A stretch of 64,000 nt of DNA from Chloroflexi bacterium TSY (GCA_019217005.1 JAHBNG010000043.1:41836-105835), one strand, 5' to 3'; counted from the first letter of the stretch, positions 1 to 9,417 are shown. The notes: generated by a model not told the origin, from the letters alone. Made by a program: numbers and translations.

Positions 1-2132
1 CACCCAATGTTACAATTACGGCGTTGCGCTTTTCTGCAGACGGACGCTATCTGGTCACAGGTGACAACGGAAACGGTGTACACTTGTGGGATGTCGCCGC
101 AAGAACGCATATACGCTCATTTGCTGGTCATACCGACGTGGTGGATGCTGTGATGATCAGCACCGACAACAGTCTGATCTTGTCCGGCGGTCGCGACAAT
201 CTGGCCTATCTCTTTGACGCAAACACGGGAGCCGTGCGCTCGACACTCAGCCACGATGACGACGTCACCGCTGTCGATCTATCTGCCTCTGCACAAGTTG
301 CCTTGACCATCGGCAAGGATGGTGCGGCGACCCTGTGGGATGTTGCAACCGGGTCAGCACAACAGACGTTGCACAACCGCTACGATGTAGTTGACAATCA
401 AGGCCGCAAGTCAACTGTGACAGTTGGCTTAACTGCAGGTGCCTTTTCTGCAGATGAGCGCTACATTGTCACGGGGGACGATAATGGCGTGGCCCAGGTA
501 TGGACCGTTCAGGAGGGGCAGCTCTTGCGCACCTTTGAGGGGCACGGCAACCCCATCGTGGCCGTTGCCTTCGATGTCGAGCGTAACCAGGTGATCGTTG
601 CCGGAACGCTCACTGGCGAGAAGCCTACGACTCTGTTGCGCCACGCGCTTCATCTGCCCGACGCATTGGCTTCTGGTCCAGGCTATCGCAATCGCGAGGG
701 TGATGCAGGCAGCATTCAAGCCCTGGCTGTGTCGCCGAGCGGACAGCATCTGGCGGCAGCGACCTGCAATGGCTACGCCACCGTGTGGCACGTGGATGGC
801 AGTAATGGGCCGGTTCAGATTCATGGCGGTGGTGCGAGCGCGTGCGTTTGGTTCGTGGCATTTACGCCTGATGGCAATGAAGTCCTCGTTGGTGATACGG
901 ATGAAGTTGGCTTATACAGAGTGGACAACGGCGATCTCATCTACCGCCTGTCGCCCCACCGCTGGGCGATCCGTGGGGTCGCGTTCTCTCCGGATGGTCG
1001 TCTGCTGGCGACTGGGGGTGGTGACTTTGGCCCTGGGCAGAATTGCCAAGACAACTGCGGGTCGGTCAAAATCTACAATGGGATATCGGGTGAGTTGATT
1101 CATACAATCCCTTACCCATTTGAGGTGACTGCGTTGGAATTTGTGGATGAGCGCACACTCTTGGTCGGTTCGGCCGATGGCAACGTCGCTGCATGGGACG
1201 CGGCGACAGGACAGCTTGGCTTCCGCTATCCCAATGCCGCCAACAAGGTGACGCAATTGACGGTCTCGCCAACTGGTCACTACTTTCTGATGGATAGTCA
1301 TGCGAACATGGTGTTGCTGCGCGACTTGCGCACGGGCGACGTCCTGCACACCTACATGCACGCCGAACCGGTGCAAGATATCGCTTTCCATCCAAACGGA
1401 GAGAAATTTGTTGTTTCGGCGGGACATAACGCCACCATCTGGCAACTCGATGGCACAATGGTGACGGCTTATGGTAGTCTGGAAACCGTGCATACAGCCC
1501 GTTATTCGGCTGATGGCAGCGACATATACGTTGCTGGCGGCAACAACGGTGACGATTTTGTCCAGGAACTGATCGGCACCGACAAGACAACTGATGAAAC
1601 GGTTTACACCATTCGCGGACGCGTCACCAACAGTGCTGGCGCGCCAGTGGCAGGTGCCTTGATCACCTCTGCAGAGCAGAGCACCACAACGACAGCAGAT
1701 GGCACCTATCAGCTAGAGGGGCTCCTGACGGGGACCTATCCAGTACGGGCGACGCATTCTGACACCATCTTCACACCTGGTGAAAAACTCGTCACGCTGC
1801 CAGGGGCAAACGAGGCGAATTTTAGCGAGGTGGCGCTTTATACCATCACTGGTCGCGCGATCGACAGCAATGGTAGACCGCTAGCCGATGTGGTTGTTCG
1901 CACGGATGGGCAGGAGACAGCAACGTCAGATAACGGGACCTATGCGTTGATTGATCTTGCCGCGGGGCGCCAGGTGGTTCGTGCGGACCACCTGGCCTAT
2001 ACGTTTGCGGAAGGTCAAAAGACAGTGACCTTGTCGTCCGCAGATAGTACGGTTAATTTTGTTGCTCTCCTCGATGAGTCACCAACTGATGATCTGAACA
2101 ATCGGTTTTATTTACCGATACTCATGCGATAG
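1..2132 (+). CDS. Exported WD40-type propeller protein, 5' end outside window
   Basis: The frame is open from base 3, so the start lies upstream of the window; about 709 residues are visible. The first ~520 residues are repeated WD40/YVTN-type blades (FSADGRYLVTGD, FSPDGRLLATGG, with LWDV or VWTV at blade ends), which form a non-catalytic binding propeller. Two short beta-sandwich repeats follow, beginning GRVTNSAGAPVAGALI and GRAIDSNGRPLADVVV, of the carboxypeptidase-regulatory-like type common on exported proteins. The protein ends in FYLPILMR, a Leu-Pro tail with final Arg that I associate with exported Chloroflexota proteins. The ligand is unknown. A signal peptide cannot be checked because the N-terminus is missing. 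Confidence 0.85.
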   Translation, partial: PNVTITALRFSADGRYLVTGDNGNGVHLWDVAARTHIRSFAGHTDVVDAVMISTDNSLILSGGRDNLAYLFDANTGAVRSTLSHDDDVTAVDLSASAQVALTIGKDGAATLWDVATGSAQQTLHNRYDVVDNQGRKSTVTVGLTAGAFSADERYIVTGDDNGVAQVWTVQEGQLLRTFEGHGNPIVAVAFDVERNQVIVAGTLTGEKPTTLLRHALHLPDALASGPGYRNREGDAGSIQALAVSPSGQHLAAATCNGYATVWHVDGSNGPVQIHGGGASACVWFVAFTPDGNEVLVGDTDEVGLYRVDNGDLIYRLSPHRWAIRGVAFSPDGRLLATGGGDFGPGQNCQDNCGSVKIYNGISGELIHTIPYPFEVTALEFVDERTLLVGSADGNVAAWDAATGQLGFRYPNAANKVTQLTVSPTGHYFLMDSHANMVLLRDLRTGDVLHTYMHAEPVQDIAFHPNGEKFVVSAGHNATIWQLDGTMVTAYGSLETVHTARYSADGSDIYVAGGNNGDDFVQELIGTDKTTDETVYTIRGRVTNSAGAPVAGALITSAEQSTTTTADGTYQLEGLLTGTYPVRATHSDTIFTPGEKLVTLPGANEANFSEVALYTITGRAIDSNGRPLADVVVRTDGQETATSDNGTYALIDLAAGRQVVRADHLAYTFAEGQKTVTLSSADSTVNFVALLDESPTDDLNNRFYLPILMR

Positions 2133-2168
2133 GTACTTTTGCAAAACACCCACCGTGATTACGTGAAT

Positions 2169-2336
2169 AAATTCGGGTTCAACAGGATCTTATGTGGTTG
2201 AGAGGAAAAATCGAACCATGAAGGCACTGAAGGGATTGAAGAAGAGGTAGATGATCCTTCAATCTCTTCATTTCCATCATGGTAAATGTGGCTCTTTTTT
2301 TGTCAACCACTTGAGATCCGGTTGAACCTAAATTCG
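2169..2336. repeat. Long imperfect hairpin, MITE-like
   Basis: The segment folds back on itself over nearly its whole length. The outer arms at 2169-2201 and 2303-2336 match with a few changes (TTCAACAGGATCTTATGTGG against CCACTTGAGATCCGGTTGAA). An inner pair, around CCATGAAGGCACTGAAGGG and its partner ending CATCATGG, continues the stem. It carries no gene. The size and shape fit a non-autonomous transposable element. I found no second copy in the window and no clear target duplication. Confidence 0.6.
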
Positions 2337-2546
2337 AAGGGATATGGCATGCTGTGCCCCTTCGAGCATTGAGTCTGTCAGGACAACAGGAATCAGACAA
2401 TGCTCATCTTCTTCTGACTCAAAAGTGGTCAGGGTGGGATTGCATCAAGTTCTGTTGGGTTGATATAATAGAGGAATAGCATAAGATTTATTTCGTATTG
2501 AGTAAGAGTTCATGTGCCGCCATCGTTGGGTGGAGGATCACAAATT
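2337..2546 (+). promoter_or_regulatory. Intergenic hairpins and probable promoter of the Uma2 fragment
   Basis: A short hairpin (arms 2364-2377 and 2394-2405, GAGCATTG / CAATGCTC) follows the larger one. A TATAAT box at 2464-2469 with a weak -35 match (TTGCAT, 2440-2445) and an 18-base spacer is a plausible promoter. GGTGGAGG at 2529-2536 is the ribosome binding site that places the next start at 2547 and not at the upstream in-frame ATG at 2514. Confidence 0.45.
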
Positions 2547-2867
2547 ATGACGCTAGCTATCGATGAACGAAACTTGTTAACGCAACTCTTGCGCTCGCCG
2601 CGGCTACCACAGTTAGTGCGTGAACTTGAAATTATTATTGACGAGGAGGCGAACCGACGCAAAGCATTCTACAACCAAATTACCGAAGGTGACAAAGCTG
2701 AGTTTATCAATGGAGAGATCATCTTTCATTCTCCAGTCAAACATCGTCACAATGATGCAAGTAGCAATCTCCATCTTCTGCTCAAAGCGCACGTTGCTCG
2801 TCATAAACTCGGATATGGGGAAATTATATCTACTTTACTTTCTGGTAAAAGAAAAGAGATGAGGTGA
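2547..2867 (+). pseudogene. Uma2-family (DUF820) nuclease-like gene, truncated
   Basis: About 95 native residues remain, from ATG 2547 to the IS at 2833; the frame then runs into the IS and stops at 2867. The segment with FINGEIIFHSPVKHRHN, LHLLLKAHV and KLGYGEII matches the N-terminal half of Uma2 proteins, which have a PD-(D/E)XK-like fold and are usually ~190 residues. The catalytic Asp and Glu region is absent. If the IS and one ATCTA duplication are removed, the frame meets TGA two codons later, so the gene was probably broken before the IS arrived. Confidence 0.75.
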
Positions 2868-4330
2868 GAAATGTGACAAAAAGCGGTTAGCGTTTCATCC
2901 TAAAGGTAGAGAACCCAAAAAGGAGGAAGGAATGCTAACCGCGCCAGAAATAACTATAGCAGTACTGATGAATGTATTGCAAGTAACGCCGGTGGGAACA
3001 AACGTAAATGTAATGCGTCTGATGTGGGCGATGATGAATGGGTCGTTTCTGAAAAGTCGAGGAGCAATCCATAGTGGATTGAGTGAAAGCGGGTTTGAAG
3101 ATGAGGAGCTCCGGCGAAGCTGGTGGAGCTTTCGATATGGATCATGGGATATTGCAAGCCTGCTCTCATCGTGGCAAGAAGAAGTGGAGTGGAAAGGGGA
3201 ATGGGAGGCAAAAAAGTTAGAAGGATACCGAGTGAAAAGCATAGATATCACAGGGTTCTGGCGACCGAAGCTGCAAGGGAAAGTGAACCGACTCTATAAC
3301 TCAACGGCTCGTCGGCATTGCGCGCTCATCTTTGGAGTGATGATAAGCTCGGGGAGATAGGCGAAACGAGTGCCACTGCTCAAGGCAATCATGAGATGCG
3401 AGGTAGGCACAAAGGAAAGTGAGTTTCGGAAAAAGCTGCTGAAAGAGACGAAGAAATCACTGGAGTCAGACGAAGTGGCGGTGGTCGATGCCGGGTTTAC
3501 AATCAGAGAAATGCTAGAAAGCGACGTCGACCGATTTGTCCTTCGGGAAGCGATTAACTGCACAGCGCGCCGCAATGAGTTACCCGAACGTAAGGAAAAA
3601 GGCAGACCACCCGAATATGGTGATATTGTGCGTCCGCTCTCTCGATGCTATAGGGGAAAGCGACTCGAGGCCACAACTCCAGACTCGTTTGGTCAATTTG
3701 TCTATAGTGGTCGCCTGATTCGCTATCAAGCATGGCACAATCTCGTCCCCAGGACAACCAAGGTGGATACAGCCAACCGCACCTATTCGATTTACGTCTT
3801 TCAGGATCCTGCTTATCACACACCTTTGGTTCTGGCGACCGTCATGGCTTTACAAGCTGAAACCATTTATCTTTTCTCTCTGGAGCGCTGGCCTGTTGAA
3901 CATCCCCCCTTGGCTTCCAAGCAGATGATTGGCTTACATCGTCAATTTGTTCATGCCGATGAGGCTTGCTTCCGCTTACCTGAACTGGGGCTGCTGGCTG
4001 GCAATCTTCTTTCCCATTTAGCCGCTTCTCTTCCTCCCATACCGACTGGCTACTGGGATCGAGAGCCTCAAGCCACTCCCGGCAGGCTGCGCCGCGTTCT
4101 CTCGAGTGCTCTTTTTCCAACTCCCGACCAACTCGACCCTGACTTTCGGAAAAAGGCCTCGGTTTCACACCATTTCCCTAAAGGCGTTCTCGCTCATCGC
4201 CGCCTCAATGCCGCTGCTTAAACTAGCCGAGCACTATTTTTACATTTTATCCCGTTTTTTCAGGGTGGATTCTTTTTTCCGCCCCTTTCGGTTTGCCCTT
4301 TGTCACTCAAGCCTTTACCAGAAAGTAAAG
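2833..4330 (+). mobile_element. Insertion sequence copy 1, 1498 bp, complete ends
   Basis: The ends are perfect 13-bp inverted repeats (CTTTACTTTCTGG at 2833 and CCAGAAAGTAAAG ending at 4330), flanked by the direct repeat ATCTA (2828-2832 and 4331-4335). This is a 5-bp target duplication. A second, shortened copy lies at 27621-29028. The element carries one frameshifted DDE transposase gene. It sits between the Uma2 fragment and the aminotransferase gene. Confidence 0.9.
2932..4221 (+). pseudogene. DDE transposase of IS copy 1, frameshifted
   Basis: The start at 2932 has a strong ribosome site (AGGAGGAAGGA). The first part, to 3360, includes SIDITGFWRPKLQG with the first likely catalytic Asp. 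The second part, read from about 3345 in another frame, has VAVVDAGF (second Asp) and LERWPVEHPP (candidate Glu), an arrangement like IS4/IS701-type transposases; I do not assign a family. Four G at 3350 (CTCGGGGAG) shift the frame, where five would keep it open and copy 2 has six. A second shift at GGAAAAAGG near 4150 garbles the C-terminus relative to copy 2. Inactive as read. Confidence 0.8.
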
Positions 4331-5210
4331 ATCTACAGATTGAGAACAAGGACCACATCATGCAAACAGCGGTAACAAAGCCACGCATTCACGCAACCTA
4401 CGGCGCAGCCAGTGCGAATGGCACACCCGGCGTCCTCCCTACACCCTTTCCACGCACCATGGGACCAAATTGCGCCCAATATCTACAAGAAGTGCTCGAC
4501 AGCGGCATGACGGTCGACATGATGGGCCGCTTTGAGAAAGCCTTTGCCGCAGCGTTGGGGGTGAAACATTGTATTGCCACGCCTGGCTGCACGCCGGCCC
4601 TGGGTGTCCTCGCCGCGGCCTTGCCCTTTGACCCTGGCGATGAGATCATCCTCAGCCCCATTACCGACTTTGGCACCATCCAAGGGCTTTGCTTGGAAAA
4701 CCTCATTCCCGTCTTTGCCGACACCGAGCCGGGTACGGTTAATGTCAGCGCACAGACAATTGAACCCTGTATCACCGACCGCACGCGCGCCATCCTGGTG
4801 GTGCATAAGACGGGCATCATTTGCGACATGGATCCCATCAACGAACTGGCACAGCGTCACGGTCTCTTTGTCTATGAAGATGTCTGTCAGGCGGTCTTTG
4901 GACGATATAAGGGACGCGTGACCGGCACATTGGGCCAAGCGGCAGCCTTTTCCTTCGATCCAGAAAAGACCATGGGGGCGGATACTGGCGGTTGCATAGT
5001 GACCAATGACGATGAGATGGCCGAGCGCATGCGTTTTATCGGCCACAGTCGCGGAGGAGAGATGGTCCCCCACTTTGGCCGCGTTCATGCTGAGTTGGGC
5101 TACGCTTATCGCATGCCCCAATGCACGGCGGCCATCAGCTTGGGACAGTTGGAGATTATTGACGAACAGGTAGCTCAGCGTGACCGCATGGTGCGTCTGT
5201 TGACCAGTCT

Positions 5211-5588
5211 CAGTAGATCCAAATTTGGCGTTTTTGGCGATTTTCAGTCGAGATTGCAGGGATTTTGGAGTCATTTATTCAGATTTCGGTTACAGAAAAC
5301 AACCTATTTCATATCTGAAAATCGCCCAAATCTAGGGGTGGTTCATTTTAGCTGGATAGATAGGTTTACACTTTTAGAAACAGAAAGAACGTTTATATTC
5401 TCTGATTTCGCCGGTTCTCAGAGAGAAAACGGTCTCATATAGATTTTTGTCTATATATCAAAAGTGTAAACCTAATTTTGAACCACCCCCAAATCTAACG
5501 CAAAAACTAGATATCGACCGGCAAATTTGTATTTATGTCAACTGTTTAGCCAGAATTCTCTCTCAAAACCTGAAATTTGGATCTACTG
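5211..5588 (+). mobile_element. MITE family A copy, 215 bp, itself interrupted
   Basis: The ends are CAGTAGATCCAAATTT and its inverse, with the 5-bp duplication AGTCT at 5206-5210 and 5589-5593. Without the nested 155-bp element and its 8-bp duplication it is exactly 215 bp, like the copies at 17337, 17786, 45103 and 45323. It has no transposase. An open frame runs through it, which is why the host frame stays open into the insert. Confidence 0.9.
5335..5489 (+). mobile_element. MITE family B copy, 155 bp, nested in MITE A
   Basis: It begins GGGGTGGTTC and ends GAACCACCCC, flanked by an 8-bp duplication CAAATCTA (5327-5334 and 5490-5497). Inner repeats TAGGTTTACACTTTT / AAAAGTGTAAACCTA continue the inverted repeat. 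Other copies are at 35387, 37822, 55390 and 63971. The ends resemble the IS at 31547-33163. Confidence 0.9.
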
Positions 5589-6059
5589 AGTCTACTAGCT
5601 GAGATTCCCGGCATCACGCCGCTCTCCATTCCAGACTACATGGATATCTATTCGTGCTGGATGGTCGGTTTCAGCATTGATGCGAAGGCGTTCCGCTGTA
5701 CTGCCGAGGAATTTGCGCAACAAGTGGCTGACGCCGGAATCTCCGGTGCTGGTCAGGGCAAATATTATCTCATGCCCGCAGCCTGCACTTTCTTGCAGAG
5801 ACGTGCGGCGAACCAGACCCACCAGTTCGCCATGCCTCCAGCATCTCGTGAATATGCCTACAGTGGCGATAACTGCCCCAACGCGCAAACCTTTTTGGAG
5901 ACCTTCATCCGCTGGTCATCGTTCTGCGAGAAATACCAGCCTGAGCATTGTGAATTGGCGGCAGAGATTGTGCGGAGCGTTGCGGACCGCAATCGTTGCT
6001 AGATTAAGCTACGTGGTGCGTGATGCGTCGTACGTGGACTGAGTGGTGGAGATTTATCG

Positions 6060-6536
6060 ATGAGTTATCAAGAGTGGTTGGCTGAGGTTCCCAAAGAGAT
6101 TACTGATGATGCAATTTGGCGCACGGAAGTATACCGTTTGGGCCTATTTTTGGGTGATCTGGCGTGGCATGATGCATCAAAATTATCGATCAAGCCACCT
6201 ACGCGGTCTCTGTCCAACCAACTTTATCGAGCAGCAGGAAGTGTTAGCGCCAACATTTGCGAAGGATATAGTCGGGCATCAGGCAAAGATCGAGCAAGAT
6301 TTTACGAATATGCGCTAGGTTCAGCCCGCGAGACGCGAGATTGGTACTTCAAATCTCGACATATCTTGGGACCTGTAGTAACAGATCATCGGATAAATCT
6401 GTCTGCCAGGGTCATCCAGCATCTGCTCCGTATGATTCCGAAATACCGAGGCAAATCGGTCCAAGAAGAGCAAGCACTCTACCTAGCCGAATCCGAATCA
6501 GAACTCCTTAAAACTATACCGATTCCAGAGCAATGA
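6060..6536 (+). CDS. Four-helix-bundle protein (S23/bAvd-like)
   Basis: This 158-residue helical protein belongs to the four-helix-bundle family first seen in 23S rRNA intervening sequences and related to the accessory protein of diversity-generating retroelements. The family signature is AGSVSANICEGYSR followed by FYEYALGSARETRDW (residues ~60-95). The start follows GGAG eight bases upstream. Most family members are stand-alone genes of unknown role, probably nucleic-acid binding. I see no reverse transcriptase or variable repeat nearby, so there is no support for a retroelement. It lies between the aminotransferase and deacetylase genes on the same strand. Confidence 0.85.
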   Translation: MSYQEWLAEVPKEITDDAIWRTEVYRLGLFLGDLAWHDASKLSIKPPTRSLSNQLYRAAGSVSANICEGYSRASGKDRARFYEYALGSARETRDWYFKSRHILGPVVTDHRINLSARVIQHLLRMIPKYRGKSVQEEQALYLAESESELLKTIPIPEQ

Positions 6537-6617
6537 CCAATGATATATCCCACAAAGATACTATCATCACAACCAGAACTCAATCAGTTCACGCACCACG
6601 CACCACAGGAGATATCT

Positions 6618-7622
6618 ATGACCATTCAAATTCAACCATCGACCTGGAAACATGGCAAACGATGGGCCTACACGGTCACCTACGACGAAGCCCTGACTGA
6701 GTTATTCGATCACGTCGTCCCACTGCACGAGGAATTGGGCATCCCGGGTCACATGGAAGTGGTCGTTGGTCAGATGGGCCAGGTGCGCGCCATTGGCAGC
6801 TCCAGCTACAATGGCTATCACCACATGGGACCGGAGAAGCTGCGCCAGTTGATCGACATGGGTTGGGGCGTGGGCAATCATTCATGGACCCACGGTATTG
6901 TGGAAGAGAATATTGACCTAGAGATCCGCCAGGCCAAAGAAGTGCTGGAAGAGGCCATCGGTCGGCGCGTCACTGTCTACTGTGCGCCGGGTAGCAACGA
7001 CAACGTTACCCCCGCGATCACCACGGCTCTGCAAGAAAATGGGTATCTCTGCGCCATGTCGGTCACCGATGACATCAATCGACCCGACGGCAATCTCTGG
7101 TTTCTCAACCGGGCCAGCAATTTGCACCGCGCCTGGACCCCTCTCTTCTCGGCCTTTGACCCCTTCCATCGACTGGCTCAAGCAGTTTCTGCATCTGGAT
7201 GGGTCATCGACTACTGTCACTGCCCAGCACCCACGATTCCCCATGAAAGCAAGGATGTCTACATTGATGAGCATCGTGCGCGGCTGGAAGCTGTGTTGCG
7301 TACTGGTGGTAACGATGTCTGGACAGCCACTGTAGAAGAGATTGTGGATTACATAGAATGCCGTCGTCACACCCAAATCACACCTCTAACGGACGAGAGT
7401 GGTCAAGCTGTCGCGCAACTTGCGTTAGTCGATCTGCCTGCACCCGTAGCCAGTCGGCAGGTTACCTTTGACATTGAGATCCCGCCAGCGTTGCGGCGCA
7501 ATCCGCTTCTTTATATCAATGGTCAACCACAACCAGCACTGTTGGTAACGGGGGATACCGCTCGGGTTACACTGGATTTGGCACACCCCATCACGTTGGG
7601 GATAGGAGGATCGAGCCAATGA
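6618..7622 (+). CDS. Polysaccharide deacetylase (NodB-like) family protein
   Basis: The 334-residue protein starts at ATG 6618 after a GGAG site. The first ~230 residues have the NodB pattern: VTYDEA (family first motif), GNHSWTHG with the two metal-binding His, and YCAPGSN (third motif). A C-terminal beta-rich tail of ~80 residues follows. The family removes acetyl or similar groups from sugars or amides with a divalent metal. There is no signal peptide, suggesting a cytoplasmic small-molecule substrate. Its stop overlaps the start of the next gene (ATGA), so the two are probably co-translated. Confidence 0.85.
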   Translation: MTIQIQPSTWKHGKRWAYTVTYDEALTELFDHVVPLHEELGIPGHMEVVVGQMGQVRAIGSSSYNGYHHMGPEKLRQLIDMGWGVGNHSWTHGIVEENIDLEIRQAKEVLEEAIGRRVTVYCAPGSNDNVTPAITTALQENGYLCAMSVTDDINRPDGNLWFLNRASNLHRAWTPLFSAFDPFHRLAQAVSASGWVIDYCHCPAPTIPHESKDVYIDEHRARLEAVLRTGGNDVWTATVEEIVDYIECRRHTQITPLTDESGQAVAQLALVDLPAPVASRQVTFDIEIPPALRRNPLLYINGQPQPALLVTGDTARVTLDLAHPITLGIGGSSQ

Positions 7623-8503
7623 GAACTGTTCGGTTGGCGACTGCCAGCATTTTGATCGACGAAGAACCCAGCTATCCCAGTTGCTGCATCGAACGTTGCC
7701 TGGAGATGATCGACAAGGCTGGTACCGCTCAGGCCGACCTGGTGTTGTTGCCGGAAGAGCCAGATGTAGTCGGCTGCACCGACGAAAAGCTCAACGATCT
7801 GCCCGAACCCTTGCCAGGGGGGATATTGTATCGCCAGTTTGCCGAGCGCGCCAATGCCAATCGCATCTATGTGGCCTACAGCCAGCGCGAATGTGATGGT
7901 GATCAAGTGTTCAATACTGGCGTCTTAATCGATCGAGAGGGCGAACTGGTGGGCAAATATCGCAAGATGCACTTGGCCCCCGGCGAAGAGGGAGACGTGC
8001 TGCCGGGCAACTTGGGCTACCCCGTTTTTGAGTGTGACTTCGGTCGTGTCTCCATCGGCATCTGTATGGACATTCACTACCCCGAAATGTGGCGGCTCTT
8101 TGCCCTCAAGGGTGCAGACGTGTTGCTCTTCCCCACCATGTGTCTGGACTATACTGGCGACCATATCGAGTCCATCGTCAACGCCCGCGCCATTGATAAT
8201 CAGGTCTATCTGGTTTCGTCACACTTTATTCAATACCCCTTTCTCTCCGGACGCTCCATGGGCCACTCGCGCATTGTCGACCCCTACGGCCGTACGTTGG
8301 CCGATACCTCCCATCGTCCTGGGCTAACCTTTGCCGATGTGGATCTGGATGCCGGTTTTGAGACCTGGTACAGTGGGGAACTCAAAGAGCGTTACCCTAC
8401 ACTCAAGGACTGCTATCTGGGCATGAGGCGACCAGAAACCTACCATGAACTGATTGCACTTGAAAGCGACAACCCGGTTTGGGAAATAAAGGAGCGTACA
8501 TGA
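7619..8503 (+). CDS. Carbon-nitrogen hydrolase (nitrilase superfamily)
   Basis: The 294-residue length is usual for the family. The catalytic triad is visible: Glu in LVLLPEEPD, Lys in GKYRKMHLAP and Cys in ISIGICMDIHYPEMW-like context (GICMDIHYPEM). These enzymes hydrolyse non-peptide C-N bonds such as amides, carbamoyl groups or nitriles. The substrate cannot be told from sequence. The start overlaps the deacetylase stop by ATGA, and the stop overlaps the next start in the same way. I infer that deacetylase, hydrolase and oxidoreductase act on one nitrogen-containing metabolite. Confidence 0.88.
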   Translation: MRTVRLATASILIDEEPSYPSCCIERCLEMIDKAGTAQADLVLLPEEPDVVGCTDEKLNDLPEPLPGGILYRQFAERANANRIYVAYSQRECDGDQVFNTGVLIDREGELVGKYRKMHLAPGEEGDVLPGNLGYPVFECDFGRVSIGICMDIHYPEMWRLFALKGADVLLFPTMCLDYTGDHIESIVNARAIDNQVYLVSSHFIQYPFLSGRSMGHSRIVDPYGRTLADTSHRPGLTFADVDLDAGFETWYSGELKERYPTLKDCYLGMRRPETYHELIALESDNPVWEIKERT

Positions 8504-9417
8504 GAATTGGTCTTGTTGATCTGGATACCTCCCACCCAGAAAATTGGGTGCCCATTCTGCGTCAACTTGGTCACGACGTGGTTGGTGTGTGGGACGGTGG
8601 TTCCGTACACCCAGCCGGCTATGCCGATCGCTTTGCTGACGAACATCAGATTTCGCATACCTTTGCGACTCTGGAGGAGATGGTTGGGGCTGTCGATTGC
8701 GCCATTCTTCACAGTTGCGATTGGGACACGCATATTGCCAAGGCCCGGCCTTTTGTCGAAGCTGGCAAGTCGGTGTTAATTGATAAGCCGCTGGCTGGTA
8801 ATCTACGTGATCTGCAACAGATTCGCCGGTGGGTGGAAGCGGGGGCGCGTATCAGTGGCGGCTCCTCTCTGCGTTTCTGCCGAGAGACACAAGCTTGGTT
8901 GGCGCGACCCGTGACCGAACGAGGAACGCCCCACACTGTCTTTTGTGGTTGTGCCGTTGATGAGTTCAACTACGGAATTCATGCCTATTCCATGCTTAGC
9001 GGAATTCTCGGCGGTGGCGTGGCAAGCGTGCAGCATTTGAGCCAGTCCGTGCAGCGGCGCATCGCAATAAAATGGCCTGATGGATGTAGCGGGCTGCTGG
9101 TGATTGGCACGGCGGCCAAGTGGATGCCGTTCTATGCAACCATTGTCACAGAGCAAGGGGTCACGCACTACCAGGCAGATACGACCCAACTCTACCAAGC
9201 GCAATTGGAGGCGATTCTGCCCTATTTGGCGAAAGAAACGGATGAGCCACCTCTATCGCTTGAGGCATGGCTAGAACCAGAATTATGCGCCCTGGCGGCA
9301 CGTCATTCCTGGCTGCATGAAGATTGCGAAGTTACATTGGACGATCTTCCGGATGATGACCCTGGCTATGACGGGGCACTCTTTGCCGAGGGCTACCGAA
9401 AGGCCAAATACCCTTAA
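8500..9417 (+). CDS. Gfo/Idh/MocA-family oxidoreductase
   Basis: The 305-residue protein starts at ATG 8500 after AAGGAG, overlapping the previous stop. The N-terminal Rossmann segment begins IGLVDLDTSHPENW, and LIDKPLAGN (residues ~94-102) carries the family EKP-like motif with the conserved Lys. These enzymes oxidise or reduce sugar or polyol hydroxyls with NAD(P). The DTSHPENW form of the N-terminus is seen in a Gfo/Idh subgroup that often lacks the classic glycine pattern. Its TAA overlaps the TAA of the convergent aminotransferase gene in the palindrome TTAA at 9414-9417. Confidence 0.85.
   Translation: MRIGLVDLDTSHPENWVPILRQLGHDVVGVWDGGSVHPAGYADRFADEHQISHTFATLEEMVGAVDCAILHSCDWDTHIAKARPFVEAGKSVLIDKPLAGNLRDLQQIRRWVEAGARISGGSSLRFCRETQAWLARPVTERGTPHTVFCGCAVDEFNYGIHAYSMLSGILGGGVASVQHLSQSVQRRIAIKWPDGCSGLLVIGTAAKWMPFYATIVTEQGVTHYQADTTQLYQAQLEAILPYLAKETDEPPLSLEAWLEPELCALAARHSWLHEDCEVTLDDLPDDDPGYDGALFAEGYRKAKYP

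Larger units (their letters stand above)
4360..6002 (+). pseudogene. DegT/DnrJ/EryC1/StrS-type PLP aminotransferase, split by a MITE
   Basis: Removing 5211-5588 and one AGTCT restores a 419-residue frame (4360-5210 joined to 5594-6002). The protein matches the DegT family, PLP enzymes that put an amino group on keto-sugars or related substrates. CIATPGCTPALG lies in the cofactor pocket region, YEDVCQAVFGRYKG is the region of the conserved acid, and FSFDPEKTMGADTGG holds the Schiff-base Lys. As it stands, translation leaves the family after residue ~284 and ends at 5442, losing the C-terminal domain. It is the first gene of a cluster with deacetylase, hydrolase and oxidoreductase genes, so that pathway may have lost a step. 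Confidence 0.88.

Noticed and set aside
912..1493. Long antisense frame opposite the first WD40 gene
   Set aside because: It has no ribosome site or recognisable domain; the sense strand encodes clear WD40 blades, so this is a shadow frame.
2932..3360. Programmed frameshifting at the G run of the first IS
   Set aside because: The two copies have four and six G while five keep the frame; no slippery heptamer or conserved stimulator is seen, so length errors or mutations explain it better.
6060..6536. Possible diversity-generating retroelement, because a bAvd-like protein is present
   Set aside because: I see no reverse transcriptase and no template/variable repeat pair nearby; most S23-type four-helix-bundle genes stand alone.
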